From contig JASANH010001061.1 in NCBI GenBank assembly GCA_030248295.1, positions 733,791 through 797,790 of the forward strand: a stretch of 64,000 nucleotides of DNA, written 5' to 3'. Under the pieces are notes generated by a model. The model saw only the letters and a list, made by a program, of their open reading frames with translations, was not told where the DNA came from and searched no databases. The DNA is from Mesodorylaimus sp. YZB2_4 (lineage: Eukaryota; Nematoda; Enoplea; Dorylaimida; Dorylaimidae). A program made the position numbers and the translations under genes. This document shows, one piece after another, positions 36,477 to 48,551 of this stretch; the first letter of the stretch is position 1, and each line of letters starts with the position of its first letter.

Positions 36477-38464
36477 CTGATTGTAGTAGCATGTGGTAAT
36501 GCGTGTAATACAGTCGATATCTCAGCGACCAGAAGCCATAAGGCAATAAAATTTTTCTTAGCTGTGCGACTTTACACTGGCTAGTTGCAGTGATTTTCCG
36601 CAAATTTTTCCCTTTGAATCCCACTCATACTATTTAACATCGATTACTGCGCCCCTCCTCCGATCAGGCGGGCCTACAGAAGGAGAGGACTGTGATCCTC
36701 CTCCCAGCTGCAGGTGGGCGTACATACACGCGTACGAGGTTCGAATCACCCCGTGCGCGGTCCCTACACAAACGGACACCAATAATGGTAACTCTTTATT
36801 GGGCCGACGGGCGGACTTTTCCACTAGTATAAGACAGCCAAGCGTCGTGCACGGAGATAGGGGGAGGCGGTTTGGATGGACCCAGCCGCTCGTGACGAAA
36901 TACGAAGACAGGCTGGAGGCAGGCCGGGGAGGCCTGCAGGGTACCCAGGCGAACAGTCCTTGAACAAGTCTAGATTGAATCCAGGCTCGCTCTCTTTGCT
37001 TCATGACAAAAGAGGACGAGCGTAGCAAGTGTTCGGGGCGGCTCAAATCGGTAGAGACGGACCCTCATCATTAGATGCGGGTTACAACATTGTCTGCTGA
37101 ACCAGCCAGTGTGAGATCGACAATTCATTTCGAGGGTAACATGGGGGGGCGTGAATACCTGTGCCTGTTGTAAAGAGATCAAAGCAATCAAGCCGCAACG
37201 CGCAATAGAACATCGCAGTGACGATACTCGTGCAAGAACAAACCCTTGTCGCTCAACTGCAGGCCGGATAGGGCCACTGCCAACAGTCGTCAATCCAAAC
37301 GATGTTGGTGTGTCACAGGTAAGCAAAGCAACGTAAAGAGGTGTGACAGAAGCGTGTCCCTATGGTACTGTATGGCGCATGGTCTGGAATCAGGTGCTCA
37401 GAAGGGAACAATTCAAGGGATTAACAGGGCCCCTCATGTCATACTTTATCCGTAGCCAAACACAGCGCACTCGAGGGCAAAGGGAGGAACACAATTGGCA
37501 ATCATTTCTTACTCAGGCGGGAGTCGAACCCTCCTGTAAGTGCGCGCCAGACGCCTTGACCCGCTAGGCGACAACCAGGGGGACTGGGTGCCACTGGGGC
37601 TGCGAAGCAAACGTTCATGTTCGATCCTACCACCCACCAAGCTTTTTTCATTTTTTGCAGCTGAAATCCGTTTTTATTTTCTCAGGCACTTTTGTCACTT
37701 TGGGCTTTCAGTCCATCATTTCTCGATGTACATGCAATGATGCTGCGCGAAATTGAGACTCTGTTAACTCGCAGCTTAGGTTTCATTTTCCATGCTTTAG
37801 TGTCATGTCTTTATTTTAGAATGGCGGGAATTCGAATTTTGCTTGCCTTTTAGAAATGCTTTTCCGTTCCTTTATTTACCAATCTAGACTCGTAACTTTG
37901 AAAATGACACTGAAATTTTTCAGGAAGCGAAATAATATAATAATGGTTTTTGGAGACGTGTGCACGATTATGCATTTGTGTTTGCTTAGTATGAAGTGGC
38001 GAGTGGAGGCAGTGGGCGATTGTTGAGGGCGGTATGGCGAAACTGTGCAAAGACGGACTCGAGCCAAGGATCGTGTTGACAAAAGGCCGCCTCTTCATTT
38101 GGATGTGGTTTTTCATGGCATTCGATATAAGCTGTTTCGATTGGCATATAGCAGGGGGGGAATATGAACGAAAGTGGGCCAGGCGAGGGCTGGCACGCGT
38201 CTTGGCTTTCTTGTTTTCCCAATTGGCCAATGTCCACTGTGCGGACAGGTGCTCTGGTCGTGTTGGTATGCGCGGGGGCCATGTTCCTTGTTCCAATAAT
38301 ATTACACCACTCAATCGGACGACCAGACGACTGAAACGATCGAGTCAGTTTCAATGCCGACTGTTGGCGGGTGACTGAAGAACGACTGTTCTGTGCTGGC
38401 CCAGAATTACTTCGGAGAGCCAACACGAATCTGCATTGTTCGAATTGTGAATGGTCTGACCGCC
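36477..38464. other. Intergenic region
   Basis: It contains a minus-strand SINE-like repeat (37440-37578) and a GGCGGGAATTCGAATTTTG word near 37823. No exon is supported apart from whatever 5' UTR belongs to the following gene. Confidence 0.45.
37440..37578 (-). repeat. tRNA-derived SINE-like repeat
   Basis: Minus strand: GTTGTCGCCTAGCGGGTCAA, GGCGTCTGGCGCGCACTTAC, B box-like GGGTTCGACTCCCGCC, then ATTGCCAATTGTGTTCCTCC. Same family as 23276 and 26165. Confidence 0.75.
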
Positions 38465-41051
38465 ATGGCTATGCTGATTGTACTGGCCTGTTGGAGATCC
38501 CTACTTGTCCCTCTTATATTAGGTACAACAGGGACCTGTGTTTGTGTCGAGCAGTGTCATAATGGCAACATATCCATATTATGGATTTTCTTTTTCAAAC
38601 ATTTTGGCGAGAAACTCAAACATGTGAAGATTAAAATTTTTTTACAATTGATTGATAAAAAGCTGGCATTTCCCATGCTTCTGATTTTGGCGGCAAATTC
38701 CAATATTTAAACTACAAAACAGGGCCCAGTTTTACAATCATTTAGGACACGTCCTAAAGTTAGGACGATCAAATTATAATGATGAAGGATAGGACTTAGA
38801 GTGTCCTAATATTTAGGTGATTGTGAAATCGGCCCCAGGTTTTTAATATTTTTGAACTGTTACTACAACTGTCCAAATCTGTTAAAATGTTTGAGTCTTC
38901 CGCCAAAACCCAAAGGAGCTTGCAGTATGTAGTGCATGCCTGGTGATCCTATCGTCAGCCTATTTGACTATGTTTTGTGAATTAGCAGGATTTGCCCGCG
39001 TGGTCGATTGCTACTGTTCGAATGGTGATCAAGTGGCCATAACAAGATGTGCTCAACCACTCTACGACGTGGGTGCATTCAGGACTGACTCGAGTTCACA
39101 AACCTTTTCGTGGGATTTATTTACACAAAACGAGCCTTCTTATTTCAGAGAAGTGTGCGAGTAAGTGACTGAGCATACTGTCCCTGCTGTGCTTCTGACA
39201 CTGACCCGACCTCATATGGAGCTGCTTATGTTCCGTGCACATTGCTTCCTTTTAGTGTAGTTGCTCTGTGTGTATCAAAAATGCCATGCTGCAGATAGAT
39301 TTTCAAGTTAACTGAACTCCTCACATTGTAGGAGAATCAAACTTTTTTCGGTTAGCCGTGTCTTTCACAAAATCAAGATTTCTTGGGGCGTGACAAAAAA
39401 TACAGTGACTAGTATTTTTTGGTCTGGGCCAGAAGAAAATTAAACCACAGTATTGGCCTCTTGATCATGCTAGCGTTTTTTCGGGATACCGATCCCGATA
39501 AAAACTGGTCGTGATTGAAATATTGTGGAGAGGGGAATGGGAGGGGAATGTTTCAGAGGGGGAAGCTGGAGAAAATGAAACTGATAACGAGGACGGAAGG
39601 GATTTGTTAGCTAATTGGTGACTAATTGTACCCTTTTCTGCTTGCCTGATTTTGAATGCAACGATAAAATTATCCAAGGAAATAGTCTTGGCTACATTTG
39701 CTCGCTACTCAGGGTGGGTGTAGGTCATCCACTCTTTGAAGATCGCGACCGATATCGCGCCCACGTTTTGCAGTGCTAACAGGAACGCACCAAGGCTAAC
39801 TGAGCCAAGCTCAGCGACCCTACGTAGATACGATATTTTTTAGTTTTTCTTCCCTAGAACCCAATTCTAGCTCAAATCATTCCAGCATAGCTCCCCTAAG
39901 TAGGGGTACTCCCGTGACAGTCCTGAGCACTCTGGTATGTTTTTAATAGGCTATTTCAAAGTAATCTTCTTTGTAAACGCTTATAGCCAATATAAACATG
40001 TCCTCATTGTCCCTGTGCGCATCTCGTCCTTTCGATTTTCGCACAACACAACGAGAAGGGTTAACCTGCTGTAAACTGCTGAAGCGACGCCCGCGGGAAA
40101 TTTAAAACGGCGAGCTGCCAAAAAATTTGGGAGTTGATCTACGGAGAAGAGGGTATAATAGGGAGGATGCTTCTGTGAATTGCATGATTTCTATAACTAA
40201 ATCCCCGCTTATTTGGGAGAATTTCGATGCCAAATGTGTTTCCATTTGAATTTCTGCCTCAAATAGTCCCTGCATTGTCCTCATTTGAAATTTGAGTATT
40301 TACGGAATCCTCTTCAAAATGGGCGGGTTTTGATTACAGCGCGTTCATTCGATTCGACCTGTGCACACATTCGTACAAGGAGCAATGTTTCAATGAAGAA
40401 CCAATGAAAAGTCAATATCAAACGGCAACTTCCGTGTTGGATTATTTGTGCCATGAGGGTTATAGAGGTGAGATGCATTACGCGGATTCGTTTATTTTTG
40501 TCTTTTGTCAACAAAAATGGGTTTCAGATATGTTGCATGATTTCCAATGCATAGTCACTACTTTACGTGACGACTCCATGTTGGAATGCCAAAACCAGAT
40601 GTTGACTGACATGCACGAAATACCCATGGAAATGGATGAGAGGGACAAGGAAAAAGAAGTGTGCAAGTAAGAGCAGTGCTGCTTGCGGGATCTGATGAGC
40701 TTATGCGCACAATACGCAACGCTGTACAGCGCCGGGCAGTGAGCAGCGCCACATTACTGCAGTGTAAAAGTTGGTTTCAGATCTGGATTATAGAGTGGAT
40801 TGTTTTATTGCAGCACTATGCAAGATTATATGCGTTGTATGCGAGGGCCGTTCGTGAAAGGATGCGGTGTCCGCGCATGGGCCGTCGTGCGAGATGTGGT
40901 GCAACGACCAACAACTTTAATGATTCCCGATTGTAAAGTGTCCAGCTCACATTCGGCCACAATAACACACTTTACTCATTGGACACTTCCAGCTGCGCTC
41001 GTGCTTGTCAATATTTTGAATCGTATGCGAGTATTATTAGCCAGTGCGTAA
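38465..41051 (+). CDS. Secreted cysteine-rich protein with hydrophobic C-terminus
   Basis: Five exons: 38465-38522, 38989-39160, 40340-40467, 40528-40666, 40814-41051; all phases fit, giving 244 residues. I do not recognise a named family. The N-terminus MAMLIVLACWRSLLVPLILG is signal-like. The mature protein has 13 Cys; two blocks look like a repeated helical unit, with motifs such as DLCTHSYKEQC, LDYLCHEGYR, MLECQNQMLTDMHE and DYMRCMRGPFVKGCG followed by IPDC. The spacing (YxxCxxxxxxxxCG ... PxC) is like abundant secreted Cys-rich helical proteins of invertebrates. The end (HWTLPAALVLVNILNRMRVLLASA region) is hydrophobic and could be a GPI-attachment signal, unless exon 5 is spliced further. 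AATAAA lies at 41200-41205. The first exon is the least certain part. Confidence 0.7.
38722..38836. mobile_element. 115 bp MITE with iterated AGGAC words
   Basis: GGGCCCAGTTTTACAATCA at the left is inverted at the right as TGATTGTGAAATCGGCCCC. Between them TTAGGACAC, GTCCTAAAGTTAGGACG, ATAGGACTTAG and GTGTCCTAA repeat the AGGAC/GTCCT word. It lies in intron 1 of the secreted Cys-rich gene. Confidence 0.8.
39481..39765. repeat. Repeat with CCCGATCCCGAT termini, copy 2
   Basis: Starts TCGGGATACCGATCCCGATA and follows the same internal order as 13183-13510 (GGAAGCTGGAGAAAATG, GAAGGGATTTGTTAG, TTTTGAATGCAACG, CAGGGTGGGTGTAGGTCATC). It is in intron 2 of the secreted Cys-rich gene. Confidence 0.75.
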
Positions 41052-41199
41052 GCGTGTGTGTGGGTTCTATGAACGTGTACAGAAAGAGATTTCGATTACG
41101 TGGCGATTCCAAACTGGACGTGCAAATGAGCGCAAGGGGTGAAAAGAGCAAAAATGATGGCGGGCCTGTACAAAAAGTCAATACAAAACCTCATACTCG

Positions 41200-41205
41200 A
41201 ATAAA
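41200..41205 (+). promoter_or_regulatory. Poly(A) signal of the secreted Cys-rich gene
   Basis: AATAAA 149 bases after the stop at 41051 and only 26 bases before the end of the oppositely oriented SSNA1 coding region. Confidence 0.5.
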
Positions 41206-41230
41206 AGTCGACTAAATATCCCAGACGTCA

Positions 41231-42234
41231 TCAGCTGCCAGAATTGAGACTCCGATCCACTTCGAACGCTTCTTTCTTCATAAATGCCAAAAGGGTTTGA
41301 GAACTTTCTAGCAGCTATAAGAAAACACCGCGGCGTCTTATCCATAAATTAGTCGAAGGAGGTAATGTTTCCCAGGATTCATATAAAACGCGATAAATGA
41401 TTCACTGATTTCTCCAGGTTTTTTTCAGACAAATATTTGTTTTTCCATGATTATTTTCACATCATCCTAGCATTATCAATTTCAACTAATTAACTAATTT
41501 ACAGCATGATTACCCTCTTTCGCAAAATCTGATAGATCTGCTGAGTTACACTTTCTTTAGAATGTACATCTCCAGAAAAGGAAGCCGATTCTAAATTTAG
41601 AGTCTCAAAATGCAACCATTCAGTTTTCCCTGATTTTGGCTACGAAATTTAAAATTTCCCTCATTTTCCCAGGTTTCATAGAGACTTCTCGCATTCCCTG
41701 ACTTTCCCCAGTTTTCCCTGATTTCTAGCCTTGCACAGTATGAAACCTGTCACATGGGCTTTCGATAATTGCCAGCTAATTGCTTTGGGTTTTTAAAAAC
41801 ACAAATTTTGCGGTTCATTGAAGCACGAGATTACGGTATTTTTAAGATTTGAAATCTCAAATAAGAATTCAAGTCAAATTCACGATATCTTACCTTACTA
41901 TAAGTGGCTTCGGCTTCCGTAATCGTTTGATCTAATACGCTAAGTGTTCTTTGTTTACTGTCCAATGTTCCAACGAGTTCCATGCGTTTCTTTGATAAAA
42001 CTTCAATTTCTTGGTCTAATTTCGAAACATCCGTTTCAGTCGATTTTATTTGACTCGTTAATTCACGCTGTTGATTACGGAGTCTTTCTAAATCTAAGGA
42101 AATGACAAATTAATAAATTAATAAGGGAAAAAACAAATATTTTTAAGTTTCTTGGGAAAGGATAATCTAAATATAAATTTACATCGATTGATCTCCTCAC
42201 ATTGTTGGCCAAGTTGTTCCGTCATTTTCGACAT
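41231..42234 (-). CDS. SSNA1: SSNA1 (NA14), centrosomal/ciliary coiled-coil protein
   Basis: Three exons in transcription order: 42234-42183, 42093-41894, 41314-41231; 111 residues (human 119). SSNA1 self-assembles into fibrils at centrioles and basal bodies and acts on microtubule branching and cilia. The product is almost entirely coiled coil (QRELTSQIKSTETDVSKL, EIEVLSKKRMELVGTL) with the family signatures DQTITEAEATYSK and LLESSQTLLAFMKKEA. The intron 41893-41315 contains a foldback element (41373-41749). Its 3' end meets the convergent upstream gene almost without spacing, and it shares a divergent promoter with XAB2. Confidence 0.93.
41373..41749. mobile_element. Foldback element, CAGGATTCATA / CAGGTTTCATA termini
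   Basis: CAGGATTCATA at 41373-41383 and inverted TATGAAACCTG at 41739-41749 resemble the ends of 23776-24054. The interior repeats TTTTCCCTGATTT and TTCCCTGACTTTCCC words. A related TTTTCCCTGATTTTGG stretch without clear ends is at about 6570-6665. Confidence 0.7.
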
Positions 42235-42615
42235 TATGGATATTTTTAAAAAACGCTTAAAATAAAACGGATGAAAAATATTTACTAAGATTTTGAATAG
42301 AAAAAGCGGGAAAAAGAAAGAAGAGTGAGCTATGATTTTCAGATTCAGGTTTAAAATCATTCTGCAAAATTTGCAATCATTTTTTGACTGAAAAGCTTAT
42401 ACATGAAATCGTCGAAGATCCCCAATGGAAGAAGTCAAACTTGGGGAAAAATTTCGAAAAAGCTGGAAATCTAAAGTTGCTGAAACTTTATTTTACCGCA
42501 CACACCCTACAGTCGTCTGAGGGATTTTCGAAAAATTTTCGCAAATGTTTTACAAAAGCAAATTTTCGTCTTCTTTCTCTAATGTCTAGAAAATTTTGAA
42601 ATTCACAGAGAAAGA
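42235..42615. promoter_or_regulatory. Divergent SSNA1 / XAB2 promoter region
   Basis: 381 bp separate the two start codons. A minus-strand acceptor-like TTTTATTTTAAG lies about 24 bases before the SSNA1 ATG, and a plus-strand GAAATTCACAG ends 7 bases before the XAB2 ATG. No TATA box is evident. Confidence 0.45.
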
Positions 42616-45600
42616 ATGCCAGTAATTGATAATTCGAAAGCGGGTGGAGTAGAGCTCATCTTCGTAAGTAACAGTTTTTCTTATTTTGCATCAATGGATT
42701 TTATGAAACGGAAGCAGTTCGGTTTCGTAATTTTCGGCGTGTAAGTTTTCTCTCAGAGAAAAAGCTGCTTACTATTTTCGTTTTCATGAGGTCATTTCGC
42801 TCGAATTTGAACTGGTTCAACGCCAAAAACATAATTTTATCGACGTTTTTCGGTTTTCTCCTAAAAACCGCCCTTTTTTTGTGTTTCAGGAAGAAAGCGA
42901 CCTTCCGTTCGAAGAAGATGTGCTTCGTAATCCTTATTCAGTAAAACGCTGGTTGGGTTATATCGAGCATAAACTTCAATCGAAATCGCCGTCTGATCGT
43001 ATCATTTTATTGTACGAGAGGTCCTTGCAAGAATTGCCCGGCAGTTATAAATTATGGTATCGATATTTGAAGTATCGCGTTCGATTAGTCAAACACAAAC
43101 CTATTCGCGATCCTGCTTTCGAAGACGTGAATCGATGCTACGAACGATCGTTAGTTTTTATGCACAAGGTGAGAACAGCAAAGATTTGTCCTTTGTTGGA
43201 CATTTTTCAAATTTATCGATTGATTTTTGCATAATTTAATTTTTGTTGCGGTGTCACCTCATGCAGTCGATCGATCAGTGCGATTCGAGTATTATTGATC
43301 GGTCGCTCGTTCACTTGTTTTCCCTTGTCGAGCGATTTTATTTTTCAATATCGATCAATTTGATTTTTCAGATGCCACGTATTTGGATTGATTATTGCGA
43401 ATTTCTTATGCGGCAAATGTTCATAACGAGAACTCGGAAGACACTCGATCGAGCATTGCGCGCATTGCCATTGACGCAGAGTGATCGTATTTGGCCATCG
43501 TATTTGCAATTTGTCAAAATGCACGATATTCCAGAAACTGCGATTCGAGTTTATCGACGATATTTGAAGGTAAAATCCTTTTTCCATCCTTTTTACACTG
43601 ATTGGCTGCAAAATGACACAATTTTCTGGGTTTTTTATAGCTTTGCCCAGAAAATGCGGAAGAATTTGTGGAATTCTTGTCGAGTATCGATAAATTGGAC
43701 GAAGCAGCAGTTCGGTTGGCCGCTTTGGTCAATGACGAGAAATTTGTAAGCAAGCATGGAAAATCTAACCATATGGTAAAGATGAATTTTTTCAGTAAAT
43801 TTGGGCCCCCGCCCTAATTTCTGGGTTCCCCTGAAAACCTGTTTTATTCCTACCTCAAAGAGGCGGGTTCGATTCTCACTCAGGGTATACGATTTTGATT
43901 ACCTTGTTCAGAGTGAAAGAGCGCAATAATGCAATGGGCGCAAGCCCGATTCCTATTCAAGGATAAATTTTTTGATTGTTTTAGTTGTGGCATGAATTGT
44001 GCGAATTAATTTCCAAGAATCCAAAGAAAGTTACATCGTTGAAAGTGGAACCGATTATTAGGCAAGGTATAAAACGATACACGGACCAAGTGGGCTCGCT
44101 TTGGTGTTCTTTGGCTGATTATTATATCCGATCAGGATTGTTCGAGAAGGTAAGATTTTGATGGGTGCAATGGGCGCAGGTTCGATTCCCACTCAAGGGT
44201 AAATTTTCTGACTGTTTTTCTTCCTAATTTTTTGCCTTTTTACGCTAAAAATCTCTATCTCGTTGATAGGATGACTGAAGAATAACGTTTTCAGGCCAGA
44301 GATATCTACGAAGAGGCGATACAAACGGTGATGACCGTACGGGATTTCACGCAGGTATGAAAAGTCAGTGGATGAAATTGTACTTTTACAATTAAAAATC
44401 GTATTTTCCTTGCAGGTATTTGATGCTTACGCTCAATTTATGGAACAATTCGTCAATGCGAAAATGGAATCTTTGGCGAAAAAGAAAGACACGGAAGAAG
44501 ATTTGGAAGTGGACCTTGTAATGGCTAGATTCGAGAACGTGATTGAACGTCGGCCTTTGCTACTGAATAGGTACGGAGGTTGGTTGGCCTGGGTGGGTGG
44601 AAGGCCGTGTTGTGTCGCACGCATGGGGTGGTCTAACATAGCCATGCATCTTACAGCGCCCTCGAGGGCTAAGGAACACATTTGGACAAAAATTTTTTTA
44701 CCCAGTCCCCCTGTAAGCGCAAGGTAGACGCCTTAACCCGCTAGGCCACGACCGGGCCTAGCCTGGTATAGACTTCATGGCTGTTCCTGGTCCTGTCACA
44801 TGAACAAACGCTGCACATTACCCCGCATGCCTGTGTACAGTACTGTAGTTGGGGGGGCGAAGGGACGGTCCTGATGTTTGTCCTATCTCGTTTGATTCAA
44901 GTTCAAGTTCAAGCTTTACTGCGACCCAAAGCAGCAAGAGCGCACTTACTGGGGCACACACAAACAAAAAAAACAAAAAAAACTAAAACAACAAACCAAA
45001 AAAAAAGAAAAAAAAAAAACAAACCAAAACAAAAAAAAAAAACAAAAAACCAAAACAACCACAAACCAAACCAAAAAACCCCAAACGCCCTCACCCAACA
45101 AAAATGGGTCGCCGGGGCCCCCCAAAAAGAGGCTCGTTTGATTTTCAGACTGTGTTTTGTGGATTATAGAAAAAGGGTCAGGTGTCATTACCGAACTATC
45201 ATTGTTTCAGCGTCCTTTTGCGTCAGAATCCTCACAACGTGGCTGAGTGGCATAAGCGAGTGCAACTGTACGAGGCGCAACCGAATATGGTATGCTTGGT
45301 TTGGTATGGTTTTGCGGATTGCAAGCACGGCGTGACTTTGTATTGTAGGCGATCGAAACGTTCTTGGAAGCAGTCAAGACTGTTGATCCGAAACTTCAGA
45401 ATAACGGCCGCCTATTCACGTTGTGGGTAGCTTTTGCTAAATTTTACGAAAAGAATGGACAATTAAAAGATGTAAGTTGAGAATTGTGAGATTGGAAAAG
45501 AGTGCGTAGGGTGGAGTGGTCGTGGTCAGAACCAAGTATGGCCAAGGTCGGCTGGGTTAGAGGGGGAGGATGGAGGGGTAGAGATCAGATCGCCTAAGCC

Positions 45601-48551
45601 CGATCTGATTGCGTGTGAGACAGGTCAGGTTTGGGTCGAGTCGAGTGAGTGAGTTGTATGATTGTTTACATCCAGTACTGTAGGCTGGCTGGACAATTGG
45701 CCAGGGCGTGGTCAGTCAGGTCAGGTCTTGGTCCTGCCAACATACAAATTTGATCGCTTTTGCTTCCTTCCTTTTCTTTCTTCCTGCTGGACCTGAGGTG
45801 GGGTGGGGGGTTCGAGAGGAAGGGTTCAATGTCCTTGCCGGCCCAACAGGGGGATGCATGCTTGGTCAGAGCCCACCACATCAAGCTCAGTGGAGTGCTG
45901 CCGTGAAGGTCCGAGAGATTGAGCTTGGTGGAGTGAAAAGCAGATGGTCATTCCGACGCTGTAATCAAGTTGAAAAATCAACATTTATTGTCCTGATCAG
46001 TGTCAAATTTGAATTTTAGTGTTTTGTACTTTTGACTTAAAAATTTAGATTCTGTTGAAATTAAGCAGAGATACCGTAATTTTGTGATTTCTTAAAGGCA
46101 CGATCGATTTTCGAGAAGGCGCTACAAGTACCGTATGTGAAAGTGGACGATTTGGCGGCTGTATGGTGCGAGTATGCGGAAATGGAGTTGAGACACGAGT
46201 ATGTTGAATTTTGATTTTTTTTTGTAGAATAAGAATTAGCATGCTTTGATTTATAGCAATTGGAAAGGCGCTGTTGGTTTGATGAAGAGAGCTACGGCCA
46301 CGCCCCTGCAAAAGACGCATTATTTCGATGAGGTGAGTTAAATCGGTGGAGTCTAGTGGAAGTTGGTGTGTTGATAGAAGTTGGGTTCATTTTAGAGCGA
46401 GCCATCGTCGAGTCGAGTTTACAAGTCGTTGAAAGTGTGGAGTATGTACGCGGATTTGGAAGAAAGTTTTGGCACGTTCGAGGTACGGCTGCGTGGTGAA
46501 GAGTAGGGGGGGGGGGGTCCAGTGTAGTGGTCATCGTACTGGCGCTGCACCCTGAACTGTGTGGGAGCGGCAAGTGGGCATGGTCATCTTTGGAAAATGG
46601 TTGTCCTGAAAGTTCGGTTTCGATTCCCGCTGAGGGCTCAAGGTTTTGAGGTTTTGGTGGTAATTCTGACGGTGAGTCCTGTTTTATCGAAATGTCGACC
46701 ATGTCCGCCTGGCTAACATTAGTCTAATCGTAAGGTGGGGTGGGAGTGACGATGAGTGCTATGTCACTGCGATTGGATATTTCAGTCTTGCAAATTGGTC
46801 TACGATCACATTATCGATTTGAAAATAGCCACGCCCCAAATAATTATTAATTACGGAATGTTCTTGGAAGAACAGAATCATTTCGAGGAGGCATTCAAGG
46901 TAATAGTTGGAGGGGGGGTTGAGACAGGATGGATGGACGATTGTTATTTTCAGGCCTACGAGAAAGGGATATCTTTGTTCAAATGGCCGCATGTATTCGA
47001 TATTTGGAATACGTATTTGACCAAATTTATTAATCGATATGTAAGTATTTTGGGGTCATTGGACTTGGAGGGAAGTCGGGGTAAGAAGAATGAAATTTCT
47101 GTGTTTTAGGGTGGAAAAAAATTGGAACGTGCTCGGGATTTGTTTGAACAATGTTTGGAATCGTGCCCGAAGGAATTTTCGAAAAGTGAGGGAATTTAGG
47201 ATTGAGGTGGATGGACAAGTGGAAGGGGTGTCTTTTTTAGATATTTATCTATTGTACGCCAAGTTGGAGGAGGAGCATGGAATGGCTCGTCGGGCAATGG
47301 CCATTTACAGTCGAGCGACGGAAGCCGTGCCCAAGGAAGACGTGTATGATGTGAGTAGCCGGGATGAGGTGAGGTGCAGCTGGGTGTGGTCAGGTCGAAG
47401 CATGGTTTGGGCGATATGGGTTTGAACCATATTTTAGATCGTGGGTTGTGGACATCTAAATCAGGACTCAAGAGTTAGCGGTCTAAACGCTGTATTTTTG
47501 CAGGTGTTCAATATTTACATTAACAAGGCGGCGGACTTCTTTGGGATCACTCACACGAGGCCGATCTATGAACGGGCGATTGAAGTCTTGCCGGAGGATC
47601 AGTCGAGGTAAGGATAGATGGGGGTAGGAGTGGGCGCGGCTGATGGTGGTTGTAATTTCAGACAAATGTGTGTTCGATTTGCGGAACTGGAGCGGAAATT
47701 GGGCGAAATCGATCGAGCCAGAGCCATTTATGCGCATTGCTCGCAGATGTGTGATCCGAGGGTGAGTCGAGGATGGTAATTTTAGGGTGGGATAATGTAG
47801 ATTTGAGTCATTTTCAGGTGCATGAGAAATTTTGGGATTTGTGGAAAGATTTTGAAGTGAAGCACGGGAACGAGGATACGGTTCGGGAAATGTTGCGCAT
47901 TCGTCGAAGTGTGCAGGCCACGTACAACACGCAAGTCAACTTTATGTCGGCACAGATGTTGGCTGCCATGGGTGGCCAGGCCAAGGCTGGTAAGTCATTT
48001 TAGATTGTCATTTTTAACAGGCAGAGTCGCAGATGTGCACTCGGATCGCACATCTTCGAATCTGCGAGCCTGTCGCGACCTGAGGCTTCAAAAAAGTCAG
48101 AATCCAGGGACCTGTACTTTTGACTCATTTGAATGTTTTTTAAACGGAAACTTTGGGTTTTAGCTGCGGATTTGACGGCTGGCGACAGTATGGCGGTGTT
48201 GGAAGCCAAGGCGCAGCAGCTGGCCGAGGCTGCGAGGAAAGAACCAGTAGCGAAAGGATCGAACATTGCTTTTGTCAGGTCAGCAGTGAGACGAGTTTTT
48301 TTAAGTTCTGGTATGTGAATAGTCTATTTTTAGTGCTGGAACAACGCAGCCGATAGCCGATCAAAGAGAAATGGCTAATCCCGATGAGATCGATTTGGAC
48401 GATGAGGACGCAGAGGGACCGCAGAGAGGTAAGTCAGTTGGATTAGCGGGGCATAGCGTATGTGATAAATGCGTTTCTTGTAGATGTGGTTTTGGAGAAA
48501 CAAGCGGTACCAAGCGAAGTTTTCGGCAGTTTGGCTCCAGATGATGACTAA
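42616..48551 (+). CDS. XAB2: XAB2 / SYF1, HAT-repeat splicing and repair factor
   Basis: Twenty-two exons: 42616-42663, 42890-43168, 43372-43569, 43641-43775, 43985-44149, 44295-44354, 44416-44570, 45211-45289, 45349-45471, 46098-46198, 46257-46332, 46396-46482, 46786-46899, 46954-47040, 47110-47185, 47241-47350, 47504-47607, 47662-47761, 47818-47989, 48164-48278, 48334-48428, 48484-48551. Every junction is in phase, giving 848 residues (human 855). XAB2 is a scaffold of the NineTeen/Prp19-associated complex and works in pre-mRNA splicing and transcription-coupled repair. Tandem HAT repeats are obvious: [90 protein letters not shown]. The tail is acidic ([11 protein letters not shown]) and ends [11 protein letters not shown]. 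Introns 7 and 9 carry retroposed repeats. Confidence 0.97.
43850..44220 (+). repeat. Three T-arm-like repeats in XAB2 introns
   Basis: GCGGGTTCGATTCTCACTCA (about 43862), GCGCAAGCCCGATTCCTATT (about 43938) and GCGCAGGTTCGATTCCCACT (about 44173) are each followed by a CAGGG or CAAGG and GATT tail. They look like tRNA T-arm/B-box pieces without the rest of a tRNA. The last two share AATGGGCGCA before the box. Confidence 0.6.
44620..44757 (-). repeat. tRNA-derived SINE-like repeat
   Basis: Minus strand: GGTCGTGGCCTAGCGGGTTA, AGGCGTCTACCTTGCGCTTA, then TGTTCCTTAGCCCTCGAGGG. The B box is degenerate. It lies in XAB2 intron 7. Confidence 0.7.
44887..45143 (+). mobile_element. Retroposon insertion with 11 bp target duplication
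   Basis: CTCGTTTGATT occurs at 44887-44897 and again at 45133-45143. Between them lies a unit beginning CAAGTTCAAGTTCAAGCTTT, then ACTGCGACCCAAAGCAGC, then a long C/A-only tract (44955-45075) of mainly A runs. Direct flanking repeats plus an A-rich tract are the marks of target-primed retroposition. It is in XAB2 intron 7. Confidence 0.8.

Noticed and set aside
36327..36584. Novel C-terminal frame of the serpin duplicate
   Set aside because: The extra residues after the hinge come from a frameshift of the conserved PFVADHPF segment, so it is read as decay, not a new protein.
44909..45188. Minus-strand frames rich in Phe/Val/Leu
   Set aside because: They translate the C/A-only tract of a retroposon; low complexity, not a membrane protein.
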